A stretch of DNA of 64,000 bases from Amoebophrya sp. A120. Taxonomy: Eukaryota; Sar; Dinophyceae; Syndiniales; Amoebophryaceae. Shown piece after piece: positions 21,326 to 31,835 of this stretch. The notes beneath the pieces are model-generated. The model made no database searches and was not told the origin of the DNA. It saw only the letters and a program-made list of their open reading frames with translations. Each line of letters opens with the position of its first letter. Position 1 is the stretch's first letter. The position numbers and the translations under genes are program-made. The stretch covers positions 2,606,054 to 2,670,053 of the forward strand of contig CAJINV010000005.1 in NCBI GenBank assembly GCA_905178155.1. Reading direction: 5' to 3'.

Positions 21326-23077
21326 ATGTTTGTTTGTACAGGACAGAGTCCGCAGTTTTCGCACAGACCTCCCCTCGTCCCTGTGCGGGAACGAAAATTT
21401 AAGAAGGAAGAAAATCAAAATTTACAAGGGGAGGTCAACAATACAGCAGAAGTAAGCCACACAAGGAAAATCCACCTCGCAGAAATCAAAAGAAAGACAC
21501 GCGCGAAGAAGTTGGCTGTGAAAATAATGCAGAGAGCAACTCACAAGTTCTCCAGTCGTCCCCACTGGATGGTGAAAGACGGCGTCGTTTTGAAACCTGA
21601 TTTGCTGGCTTCTCAACAACCCGAGTGGTCCTCGCAGGGAGGTTTATTACCTCGTAAAGAGCAAAGACCTGCTCAACCAGCCCTCCGACTTTGGCTGAAG
21701 CCGAAGAGCAAAGACGGCAAGACAGAGGAGCAGATCGACTTTCCAATGACCATTCAGGGAAAAAATCTCACGAAGGCGATTCTGCAAGCAGAAGAAAACC
21801 CCGACATCTACCTCGCCGCAGCGGACTACGTGAATGCGTTTTTGCTGAATGTAGGACCTCCTGGTGGAGGTGCGTTAAAAATTACAGCTGTACAGCAAAT
21901 CGACGGCGACGATATCGATTCCATCGTTGAAGATCAAGGCCGTTGGCACGGGAACGGCCACCAGAGGTTTGCGGAAGAGGTTTTGCTACCTTTACCCGGG
22001 AAGTTGAAAAAGCCGGATTATTTCGGGGTAAAGGAAGACGAAGGCGTCGATACCGCTTCAGTTGATGACGAGGAGGAGGAGGGAAGCGACGATGACGAGC
22101 AGGAGGAGGATCCTGACGAAGACTCGCCCGCCGAGCCCAGTAACGAGGACAACGACGAGGATGATGACGCAGCAGGATCGAATCGTCCAGATGACCGACT
22201 TTGTTCTCCCGACATCGCCATTTTCGGCAGTCTAGACCCCCAGGTCGCCGGTAGAGAGATCGCGGTGAAAAACGGTGAGGAGAAAGCGCTGCAGGACTGT
22301 GCGTCAGAGCTTGTGTTGCAGGTGAGGCTAGAAGCAGGGCGGCAGATCATGATAGAAGCCGGTGGAGGTCCTCTTCGTCTTGATGGCTCATCCGCAGTTG
22401 GACCATCTTCTGCGCAGAACCAGTATTTGCAGTGTGTGGAGTCCTCGGAAGACGATGGCGCACAGTTCGTGGAAGAACAGATCCTATTGACCAACGAGTG
22501 GCAGTCCTTCACCGGACGATCTGTATCTCAACCGGATGCGATTGCGACTGCACGGGATGAACTTCCTACCGAGCCGCCTTTAATTTTGCCGCTATGGAAT
22601 CTAGAAGACGAGCTGAATTACAACGTTCACGGCCGACCTGGGTCCGGTCGCTGGAGCCGAAAAAGCAACAGCACTCTTTTTAAAGCCGCGTCAGAGGGAG
22701 CAAATGCAAAGGCAAACACCAGCACGAGAAAACCTCCACAAAGGCCTGCCGACGTCGGTCTGATTCCTCCTGACGGCAAAATACCGGCTGAACAGTTTCG
22801 AACCGAGGAAAGGGAGAGACAAAAAGCGGCAAGAGCAGCTGCTGCTGCCGCGGAAAAAGGACTGGCTGAAAAAAAGCACAATAGTGCGACGGACGGTACT
22901 GAGGAGGAAGAGGAAGAGCCGGCTGATGACGGCGTTGACGAAGTAGACGAATCTGCAAGTGGGGGTGAAGATGCTGATGAAGACCAGGGCGACAACGACG
23001 AAAACGAGCTTGCAAGCGACGAAAATTTAGAGAATGAACAGGAGACAGAGGTGGAATTTGAATTTTTTAGAACTTGA
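21326..23077 (+). CDS. hypothetical acidic protein, 583 residues
   Basis: ATG at 21326 (context ACAATG), stop at 23075-23077. The N-terminal ~100 residues are strongly basic (KRKTRAKKLAVKIMQRATHK). A middle ordered part follows (DIYLAAADYVNAFLLNVGP). Asp/Glu-rich stretches occur at about 22050-22170 and 22890-23060, where a poly-Glu/Asp tail closes the protein. An Arg/Ala/Lys helix near 22800-22870 may be a coiled coil. The basic-to-acidic layout is typical of nuclear or nucleolar proteins, which is inference only. The ATG may not be the true start if this is a downstream exon of the gene at 20443. Confidence 0.6.
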   Translation: MFVCTGQSPQFSHRPPLVPVRERKFKKEENQNLQGEVNNTAEVSHTRKIHLAEIKRKTRAKKLAVKIMQRATHKFSSRPHWMVKDGVVLKPDLLASQQPEWSSQGGLLPRKEQRPAQPALRLWLKPKSKDGKTEEQIDFPMTIQGKNLTKAILQAEENPDIYLAAADYVNAFLLNVGPPGGGALKITAVQQIDGDDIDSIVEDQGRWHGNGHQRFAEEVLLPLPGKLKKPDYFGVKEDEGVDTASVDDEEEEGSDDDEQEEDPDEDSPAEPSNEDNDEDDDAAGSNRPDDRLCSPDIAIFGSLDPQVAGREIAVKNGEEKALQDCASELVLQVRLEAGRQIMIEAGGGPLRLDGSSAVGPSSAQNQYLQCVESSEDDGAQFVEEQILLTNEWQSFTGRSVSQPDAIATARDELPTEPPLILPLWNLEDELNYNVHGRPGSGRWSRKSNSTLFKAASEGANAKANTSTRKPPQRPADVGLIPPDGKIPAEQFRTEERERQKAARAAAAAAEKGLAEKKHNSATDGTEEEEEEPADDGVDEVDESASGGEDADEDQGDNDENELASDENLENEQETEVEFEFFRT

Positions 23078-23825
23078 GGTTTTCCCTGTGATGTTCTTTC
23101 TCGTCCCATACATCACTTCATGTTTTTGATTGTTCTTAAACCTACAGTTCAAAGATTCCCGATCCAACAGAAAATAATCGAACCTTTTCCCTCTCTTTTG
23201 GTCGTTTTTGAATTTGAAGATGTTTTTTAAGCGGTAGATCCCGAAATTGACTGAACCGCAGTTGAGCAACAGGGGCACATATTTTTATACCCAAAGAAAG
23301 AGGACGTACTGTTTCGCAAGGCTACTCTAGATCCAAGCACGACAAGACGTGTATTTGTCTCATACCCATGATTTGTTTTTCACAAATGTTAGCTGCGTTT
23401 CGAAGATTTAGATCTGCTCATGTGCTGTGCTCCAGGATCTAAATCTGAATCTAAACGGCGCAGCCAGCGAGGGTCGCATTGTTATCAACGATGTTCTCCT
23501 GCCACTGTGATCGCGCACGGACTGTTGACCACTGCTCAGCAGTAGGCTTGATACGGATCAACCGGAAGATGAAGATTCTTCAGTTCTTCGGAATCCTCTA
23601 AATCTGTCGACAAAACAAACCTGACGAGATAAGAATCAAAATGATCCAGTGAACGCACGATGCTCCTGCTTCGCGATGTGATCCACTAAGCGATCCGCTC
23701 TTTGTTTCCATAATTTTCGCACGATAAGTAAACGAAAACGCTTTTCTTTTTTTTGTCTAATCTCCTTTTCAAACCACCACCATCCAGGGAACAACTTGAG
23801 TTAGTTACGGGTCGTGCTTCACAAG
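23078..23825. other. intergenic spacer upstream of RPL41 copy 1
   Basis: About 750 bp with no open frame worth reporting. It contains a T-rich stretch (23739-23766) and a C/A-rich stretch (23770-23790) just upstream of the first RPL41 gene, where its promoter and leader should be. Confidence 0.5.
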
Positions 23826-24121
23826 ATGGGGCATAAGTCCAACCCGTACAAGAAGGCCCGCTCGGCCTTTCGCTGGAAGGTATGACAGATTTTGATAATA
23901 ATGTTGTTTGTCATGCATAAACCAGCTTAGGCAGCTGCAAAACTTCTTTTTGTAAAACTCAGTTGATAGGTTGGTTCCTGTTTGTCCAGTAGAATTCTAA
24001 AGGCGAATTTATCTGTCTTGCAAAACCCCAATCCAAACTTCGAATCACAATACAGTGGAAGAAGAAGCGCACGCGCCGTTTGCAGAAGAAGAGGAGGAAG
24101 ATGCGTCAGCGCTCCAAGTAA
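23826..24121 (+). CDS. RPL41: 60S ribosomal protein eL41, copy 1
   Basis: Two exons, 23826-23879 and 24056-24121, separated by a 176-bp GT-AG intron in phase 0. The product is 39 residues: MGHKSNPYKKARSAFRWK from exon 1 and WKKKRTRRLQKKRRKMRQRS plus a final Lys from exon 2. The second exon is the near-invariant Arg/Lys helix of eL41, a small protein at the ribosomal subunit interface. The exon 1 extension is absent from the 25-residue animal and yeast form but is characteristic of alveolate homologues. Intron and exon positions are the same in the second copy. Both exons are too short to stand out as ordinary ORFs. Confidence 0.93.
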
Positions 24122-25102
24122 GCGGCTTACCGGTTTGGGATGCAGATCGGGCTTGGATAATTTCCAGACCTGTCCTGGCTCTGCACCGCAAGCACCCGGT
24201 CGTGGACTGATTGAGCAGGAAGCTCCTCCTTCTGTGCCTTCTTGTGACTAACTCCAAGTGACAACAAAAAGAAAAAACTTTAGAACTGCGACAAGTTTCA
24301 CTGTAGTAGCTCTAAAAAAAAAAACAAGAAAGCGGCAGCTTTGAGTACCTGCGGGCATCGAGCGAATCTCGTTTGCTGGTTTCCGAGCTTCGCCAGTGAT
24401 GTTCGACGAAGTTGTTGTAGGAAGGAAATCGTTCTTGGTTCAAATACACACAGTGTTTTTTGCTGCAGATCATCCAACTCAAATCTAGAAATCTAAAATT
24501 CCATGTCTTGATCAACTGGTATTACAGGATGATCTCGCGAAAAACGATCTTAAGTGCAAACAGCTCAGGAGGTAGAAACAGCTAGCAGTACTACCATACC
24601 TTTCATCGTCGATATGTTCGCACAGTCGGTCCGCTTCTAAAGCCGCGATCTTGACGTAGTTCCGATGTGCTGGAAAGAACCCTGCTCGATCTTCCAAAAG
24701 GATAGATTTGAAGATAAAGAAGCAGAACGTCGCTGGAGTTCCTTAAATCTGAAAAATCACGGGTGAGATCCTCCGGCTGAGAACTTGTTCGGACACAAGA
24801 ATCATGATCTCCACGCCGTGCAAGTACTGTCAATTCCGAAGTTGAGGGTCTATTCCTGCCTTCCAAATGAAAATCTAAATCCGCTGTTTCCATCCTTGAC
24901 CTTTCCCCAAAAACCTCCATGGCAACTGTGTGTGTGATCGATTTGTACTATTTGCTACATTATCATCGTGAATTTGCTACGTTATCATTTTCGCTTGTTA
25001 TGCTACTTCTCACGATTAAAAATCGAACAACCATGGCTCATAACTTCGTCCGGTCTGTCCAATCACAGGGTTAAAGGCCGCTGCGGGAAGTCCTCGTCTA
25101 CC
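24122..25102. other. spacer between the RPL41 copies
   Basis: About 980 bp with no gene I can support. It does not obviously repeat the sequence upstream of copy 1, so the duplicated unit is either confined to the gene or old enough for its flanks to have diverged. There is a short A run at 24316-24325. Confidence 0.5.
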
Positions 25103-25415
25103 ATGGGGCATAAGTCGAACCCCTACAAGAAAGCGCGCTCCGCGTTCCGCTGGAAGGTAAAATCGTGTTTCTTTTTTGTTTGTCCGTAAAAACGCCTCAG
25201 TAGCAAAAGCAAAGCTGCACTTTCATCGCATCACCGCCATGATTATAGATACGTAGCTGCTTATCCCCCGTTGTAAAGATGACATTTGTTTTGCAAAATT
25301 CACTGTGCGAAATACTATTGTCAAAATTGAAATTGAAATATCATCACAGTGGAAGAAGAAGCGCACGCGCCGTTTGCAGAAGAAGAGGAGGAAGATGCGT
25401 CAGCGCTCCAAGTAA
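25103..25415 (+). CDS. RPL41: 60S ribosomal protein eL41, copy 2
   Basis: Exons 25103-25156 and 25350-25415 with a 193-bp GT-AG intron at exactly the position used in copy 1. The 39-residue product is identical to copy 1. Exon 1 differs at synonymous third positions only, while exon 2 is nearly identical at nucleotide level. The two introns share no obvious similarity apart from their ends. The retained intron shows that the second copy arose by DNA duplication, not retroposition. Confidence 0.93.
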
Positions 25416-26255
25416 ACGACCTGCAAGCGCGGAGGTAGACTGTTCGTCACAAAGACAGCTTGTCATGCTGTGGCTTTTGGTACACAGGTGATCGAACACA
25501 AAATGTTGACGTGTAGACTGAGTTGAGAACAAGCTTCCCAAGGTGAAACCACTTCAATTTTTTATGTTGAAGTCGGATAGCAGCGAATTCGAAGACCGGT
25601 ACCTGGCAGTGCCGCGGGGCGCATGCTCATGCCAATTATCTCTTGCTTGTTCATTTTTTATGAATCACCAGGAGGTGGTCCAACGTCAGTTAAGCGTCCT
25701 GACTACTTGTATTAGAAATTAAGCACTAGATTATAGGGAGCGATACTGAGATGAGAGTGAGAGGCCGGACGACGAGTAGGCGAGCGATGCCGATGCGTCA
25801 TGCACAGGAAGTCACCGACACCGCTGTTGACCTGATGCCATACAATAAATGCGGTCCTGCCCCCTGGGGTTGGCCTCGTCCCTTTTACTGCAGCATGTGG
25901 TGATTGATGTCGCCGATTGATTTCGAGATGAAAATACACCAAAATCCACGTACGATCGCCAGAGCTTCAAAAAAAGCAAAACGCAAATTTTGAAAATATG
26001 TGTTTTGCTCAATAGATTCGGTCTGACGAGATGAAATTCAATGCAGCCCTCCCTTCTTGTTGATGCGTTCCTTCCTGCCTCTTTGTATAGCTCAAATTTA
26101 CAACAACTGCCGTTGTATTTGCGGATCCATTTGTTGACCAGGTGAGTGAGGCATGGTGTTAGCGGAAGCTTGAGAATCAGACCCTGCGTTATTTCAGGTG
26201 CAGGTTTTTACGGATCTTGTGAATAGCCTGTTTTTCTCTCTTCATCGACCAAATC
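25416..26255. other. intergenic spacer
   Basis: About 840 bp without a supported gene. The minus-strand frames at 25712-25942 and 25812-26012 overlap each other and have no recognisable features. The right end holds the leader of the NUDCD2-like gene. Confidence 0.5.
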
Positions 26256-26910
26256 ATGACTCGTCCGGAAGAGCCCTCCAAGGAAGTGAAGAAACTTCAA
26301 GAGCGAGCGCGGGGGAGACAGGACTTCAATTACAATGGGCGGAAAATTTACTCCTGGGACCAAACGATCGACGAGATCAACGTCTACATAGACCCGCCAC
26401 CAGGAGTTACCAAGCACGACCTGGACATAAGTAAGCACCCTTGATGTTGGTCTTGTTTTGTGTTGTACTATGACATTTAGGTGGTATTATTCCATTTTTC
26501 AGTGCAGCTGACAACATGTGAACAAGAGAAAATCTTGAATTCAACCGGTCAAGTACAACCCCGCTACTTTATCAGGTATCGCCCCCCGACACGTGAAGAT
26601 CGGTCTCTGCGGCAACCCGCCTTTTATACAAGAGGACCTCTACTCTGTTTGCGACACGGGCTGCAGCTTCTGGATGATTGAGGACGGGGAGCTCCACCTG
26701 CAGCTTGGGAAAGTGCACAAAGCCGAAACCTGGCAGTCGGTATTCGCCAGACACGGGAAGCTGGACGCCTACACCGAGCAAGAAGTGCAGAAAAAACTGA
26801 TGCTGGAGCGGTTTCAGGAAGAGCACCCGGGTTTTGACTTCTCCGGCGCGGATTTTTCCGGGTCTGCACCCGACGCCAGGGCATTTATGGGAGGGGTGAA
26901 GTACACGTGA
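26256..26910 (+). CDS. NUDCD2: CS (p23/NudC-like) domain protein, NUDCD2 homologue
   Basis: Exons 26256-26430 and 26576-26910 around a 145-bp GT-AG intron (phase 1), giving 169 residues. NUDCD2 in animals is about 157. The CS domain opens with YSWDQTIDEINVYIDPPPGV and continues across the junction as DIS-IAPRHVKIGL, then LHLQLGKVHKAETWQSVF. The C-terminal tail MLERFQEEHPGFDFSGADFS is the NUDCD2 signature that follows the CS fold. Family members are Hsp90 co-chaperone-like proteins linked to dynein/LIS1 stability. This role is inferred, not shown here. Neighbours are unrelated by function. Confidence 0.88.
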
Positions 26911-27668
26911 GATTGACATAGGAACATCGGATTGACTAGCAGGAGCAGAGGTGAATTTCTTGCCTGTGGTCTCGTCCGATGTATGACAGCGATGTTTTCT
27001 TTTCAACGCGACCAAACTAGTTTTTGGGTCGTGTAAAAATATCATATGAACAACACGAGCGATAGCGAACGAACAAGCGACAGCATCACAATACTTCAAG
27101 CGACATTCGTTGTACCCCGAGCGAACTTTTCTGAATTCTTCTCGGCTAAAAAATGCGCAATCGCGACAAACGTGAACCCAAGCGGGGCGAGCAGCTTCAG
27201 GAGCTTTTTTATGTGGAAGGAACAAATCTGAATCTTCATCTTGATCCTTAGTGGTTGTTTAAAGCCCTTGCGATGAAGATGAAGGAGGAGATGTTGTTCT
27301 GGAGCAATTTTAGCTCACAAAGCTTTGTATGCCGTCGTGTGCAGGACCAAATTGAAATTGGTGGCATCCATACAGGTTCTTTGAGTTGGTGCGAACATCA
27401 GCTGAAAGACGATGTTGACTGGGGAGTTTTATACTTTTGAGAGTTGCGTGAATGTGCCTGTTGAGTAGAATGAATCTAGAGAAGAACGAGATAAAAGTGA
27501 CGCAAAGTAGCAGACGCATCGGCCAGCCAAGCGTCTTGATAATTTCCAGCGTTTCATTTGGTTTGCCAAGTTACTGTTGATGATGATCTGGTATCGTGAA
27601 ACTGTGCTCACATTTCGAGAACGCATTCTAGTTTTGGTAATCTTGGGTACTTCAATGATAAGAAGGGG
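26911..27668. other. intergenic spacer
   Basis: About 760 bp. Small open frames at 27046-27231 and 27255-27440 have no recognisable features. Nothing repetitive was noted. Confidence 0.5.
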
Positions 27669-30600
27669 ATGACACGCCCCGCCCATACCTCGACCACAGT
27701 TCCGGCAGAGAACAAGATGCGAACTTTTCCCGGCTCTGTTTCGCTGCGTGCCTGTCGGGTCGAAGTTTCGAACGAAGCTTCTGTTCCAGGAAGTGACGCA
27801 CGGTTGGGGACCGCGACAGGTGGACCAGCGCAGCTGCCTTCTACAATATCGCTCTCCGTCGAGCGCCCGCAGGTGCAAGTCATCTCGCAGTCACCCGGAA
27901 GAGAGCACGCGTGTTTGCCAGAATTCAACAGTCTGACCCCCGGCGGCACCCGCACTCCGTCAGCTTCGTCAAGGCCAGCAGCATCCACCCGCTTTACCGA
28001 TCAGGATGCGTACCGGCGAAAATGTGCGCAAAGAGTCGCGCAGAATCGAAAAAGGATACTGCAGCAGAAGGAGTTGGGTGGAGCTCCTGGAGGTGGTGGC
28101 AACACCAAGCGACATAATAACCCAACATTCCCGGTACTATCGAATCTGCGTCCTGGCGGTTCTTCTACTCCCGCAGATGCAGTGCGAGCGAACTTTCACC
28201 CGGCAGAACGATTTACAACTAGCATGGCGGGCGCAACACCAACAGTGGATTGTTCGCACGGCGAGAAATCCATTCCGGTCTTCAACCACGTCGAGCACCC
28301 GCGGGGGATGGAAAGGTCTTTGCTTCCCGTTCGCGTCAGCATCAGCACACCAAAAGAACACGACCAAGGCAGGCCGTCCGGACGAGTCCGGGTGAGCGAC
28401 TCAGTCGGAGGTGGCGCCAGACTGCGAAGTAAATCCGTCGACCTGTCATCCGCTGGCCCAGCCAGAACAAGAATGATTTCGATGTTGACACCAAAACTTT
28501 CGCTCTCAACGTCTTCTGGGCGAAGTGCAAGGCCGGGCGATGCGCATGCGTACTCGGGCACTGCCGCTAGTTGTACTAGATCAACATCGTTAACACCGGC
28601 AGGTGGGAATATGAAAGGCACCAAAGGTAGTTTATTTTTCAGGAGACTTGCAGGCACAGCAACGTGCCCGCCCCCGGGAATGGGGAAAGCGCCCCTGTTA
28701 AACGGCAGTGGTCAGACGTCCTCGAGATCACAATCCTCCACGCCGCAACAAGGACGCCAACAAAAGAATATTTTCGTCTCGCCCAATAGAGCTCCTGCAA
28801 GAACATCATGCGGAATTGGATTTACAGAGGAGGAGCAAAAGTCGAATGAGAGCACGGTAGTTGTTTTCAACCTCGCACCATCGTCGTTGCCCCGGTCCAA
28901 AGACACAGTCACCACGTCCGCCTCATCTGTCCACGACGGAACATTTCCACAGAGTTCGCCCGAAGGCGGCTCGCCTGTGATGCAACAGAGAGCTGCTGTT
29001 GCGTCTCCTTCAGTTTCCCCGCCGTTCTCAAGTAGCGAACAGAGGGCGAGCAGCAGTCCAAAGGTAGCGGCGCTTGCGCCACCGGGGGGTGCCACGAGAA
29101 CTTCATCATGTTCGTCTGCGTCCGCGTCGCCCAAGATTCCAGCAGCTGCCAGTAGTGCTCTGGAAGGACGAGCTCACCCGCAGCAACTTTTCCGTGGCTC
29201 GATTTCCACCTGTTCCGAGATGTCGGTGCGAATGTCGTTTTCGGATTACGTGAAAAAATTTGGAAGCCCGACGACTTCGTACAACGGAAAAGTCAATGAT
29301 TCTACCGCCTCTCCGATAACTACTGCAGCTGGAAGTGGAAATAAAGGAAGTACAAATAACGAGGCTTATCTACGAACCGCAGGCTCCTCTTCGTCCTCGC
29401 GCTCCTCGCCTGGAACTGCTGCGATAGCAAGCGTTGGCATTCCGCTCTTCACGAACAGCCAGATCGAGCAGGCTGCAAGGAAGCAGGCTGCGGCAGAGTC
29501 GCAGGAGCGACCACGACCGGACCAGCGACCGTTGCGTAGTGCGTTGAAGAAAACGCCTGGGGTAGCTGCAAAAGCTGCGAGGTTAACTACTGCAGGTGCT
29601 GATGAAACTCCGGCGGGCAAGATGACAGGCGGGGGCAAAAACAGTAGAAGCGGTACTATTCTCACGCCGGGGGGTGGAAAAGGGAGTACTAGGGTCGTCA
29701 CTGGTGTAGTAGGACCGAAACCTACAACGACCAAGAAAGGCGGAATCAGAACTACCGCTGCACGAACAGGATCGACGACGCCAGCACAATTATATGCAAG
29801 AAAAAAACTGTGTGAGTGTAACTCTGTAATGCAGAACATGCAACAGAGTTACACGCGTCATGCCAGACAGCCACGAAGTCCTCTTTTCCTGTGTGTTTTC
29901 CCTTACAATCCACGCATGACAGGTTTTCTCTGTCATGTAGAGCAAATTTGTAATGCTGTCAGCCAAAGAAAGTTACACTAACACAGTTTTTTTCTTGGAT
30001 AAATTACGCCCCGCATCTACTGCGACAGGAGGCTGCGTTCGAACTACGGCTGCCACGCAGGCGAATCTGGTGCAGCGGAACAATTGTGAGACGAGCAGCA
30101 AGGGTGCAATTTCATCTTTCAGGCCTCCGGCGCGGGCGAGGGAAGTGACGTTCGCCACTAGAAGTTGCACGACCCCAACGAAGGAAAAAAGGATCAGGTT
30201 TGCAGCCGCGCAGGAAAATGTGTTCAGCAGCCCGAGTAGCGGAAAAGAAAAAAAAACTAGCGTGGCGGGGGCAAAAATAAATGCTGGCACTAAAGTAATC
30301 TCATCCCCAGTCGCACTTGCACCCGTGAAACCGGAGCACCACGCTATCGCCGCTTCGCAACTGAAATCGATCTTGAGCTACAGCCTTGCCGAAGAAGCTT
30401 CGTCCCCGCAGCTGCCCCAGGAAACCAGCACTGCGAAAGGGACAGAAGAGGAACGCGCACAGAGGCTCACTGGAGGAATGTTACATGTACCTCTCAGTAC
30501 ATTTATTTCCATTTCGCTAGTCGTGTGGTCATGGTCTGCGATGATCTTGATCTTCTCATTAGTCGACCACAAAAACGTTGGAGAGGAGCCAGGACTCAAA

Positions 30601-30884
30601 TTCATTTTTCTCGGAGATGATCAATGAGAATGATATGATTGAATGATCTTGAAAAACACATCAAAACTCACCAGGTCTTCGTGCAGATGTCTCTCCAGCG
30701 GCAACTGAAGCCGACCAGTTTATGCCCGTGTGTTCCGTTACCTTCTGGAAACGACTACACGGCTTGGATTCACAACATGGCGGACACCGCGAACAAACAC
30801 GCCCGGAATTGCCCGTTTTACCGCAATCCAGCCCGTTTGCAGGGAATCGTGCGGGACCTGATTCAAGATTTGCGGTCGCAGTAA
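27669..30884 (+). CDS. Ser/Thr/Pro-rich protein with basic motifs and a possible C-terminal Cys/His cluster
   Basis: ATG at 27669. Exon 1 runs to 29792; introner 5 is removed together with one AATTA; exon 2 starts at 30007 in phase 0 (TPAQL then RPASTATGG). Exon 2 may end at 30486, with a 200-bp GT-AG intron joining in frame to 30687-30884, which ends at TAA. Otherwise it stops at 30627. Most of the ~900-residue protein is disordered Ser/Thr/Ala/Pro sequence with repeated LTPGG or LTPK motifs. Near the end are LRSALKKTPG and KRIRFAAAQENVF. A basic SALKKTP box followed by an R-x-R-F motif resembles PP1-docking regions of chromosome-associated scaffolds; this is a weak analogy. The final exon has CPCV and HARNCPFY, a possible zinc-binding cluster. 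Confidence 0.6.
29793..30001 (+). mobile_element. introner element 5, target duplication AATTA
   Basis: A 209-bp element between AATTA copies at 29788-29792 and 30002-30006. The inverted ends are long: left TATGCAAGAAAAAAACTGTG, right reverse complement TATCCAAGAAAAAAACTGTG, both continuing into AGTGTAACT. A GT-AG pair inside the inverted repeats (29812 to 29986) also keeps the frame, but it would leave ~30 bp of element sequence in the mRNA. Precise excision restores CAA TTA + CGC CCC. Confidence 0.88.
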
Positions 30885-31835
30885 GGTGACTAAGGCGAGC
30901 GGACGTTGGGGATTTCGAAAGGGAAGGGCGCCTGGCATTGAGTTGGATGCAGAGTTTGTCACATCTTCTATGCTCTTTCACATGGTGATCGTCAAGCGCT
31001 AGTATATGCTTTTGGAGCGCAGATAGGCGAAGAAATGGGTAACGCAGGCAGTCCCAAACTAGATTTCTTTTCTTGAACCTTAAAGGATTTTGGTTGTATG
31101 TGTACATTCGATTTTTGAGTTCTTTGATTACAATATCGGCGGGGTCAAGCACTCGTGTGATGAGGATCATTCAGGTGCTTAGTTGATTACTTTTTCTTTC
31201 GACTTCCACGTGTTATTCATTGTGCACACACTGTACCAAATTTCGTTGAAGACAGAGGCTGCCGCGCAACTGGAACTGAGTGCCCAAAGTTGGCCCGACT
31301 GTCTCCTCTAATTAGAACAGAAGTTGAAGTTAAACAAACACAAAGGAATATCATATCAAGAGAAGGGCGACTCTCTCGTACGCTAAGTAAGGCGCCTCTT
31401 CCATTAGTCGGAGTTAAGTGAATGCAGCAGGAGAAGCTGCAGTCGCAGTGTCAGCGGTCATTCCGTTCTTGTTTTTCCGAAAAAATACACAATAAGCATG
31501 GGGATGATGTGCTGCTCGAGATGAATTTTTATACGGTTTTAATGCCACCGAGCGATGACAGCATAGATCCGACTACAACGTCCATTGACACTGAGCGACG
31601 CCGGCGGAGGAGAGATAAAAAGAAAAGACAAGGCTTTCATTGCTGCAGCAGCTCATGATCATGTAGGATTGTGAGTTGTAGCTGCTGCATTTTTCCTGAG
31701 TGTTTGCATTCATAAAAACGACCACGCAATAGAGTTGAAGATGAAAGCAAACGCTTAGGATTAGGAAAAGTGAAGGACGATGAATACTAGCAATAGTTCG
31801 TGACTCGGCCGCATCAAACGAGTTGGTGTACAAAA
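30885..31835. other. intergenic spacer
   Basis: About 950 bp. The minus-strand frame 30661-31170 overlaps the preceding gene's last exon and looks like a shadow. No repeat or RNA gene recognised. Confidence 0.5.

Noticed and set aside
22018-22512. Minus-strand Ser-rich ORF opposite the acidic protein, and similar at 22627-23109
   Set aside because: Complement of GAG/GAC-rich coding sequence always reads as Ser/Leu-rich open frame.
23880-24055. RPL41 copy 1 intron as a ninth introner (TATGACAG start, ACAATA end, internal TTTGTCATGCATAAA)
   Set aside because: The flanking 5-mers (GAAGG and CAGTG) do not match, and canonical GT-AG splicing gives a perfect eL41. At most a decayed relative.
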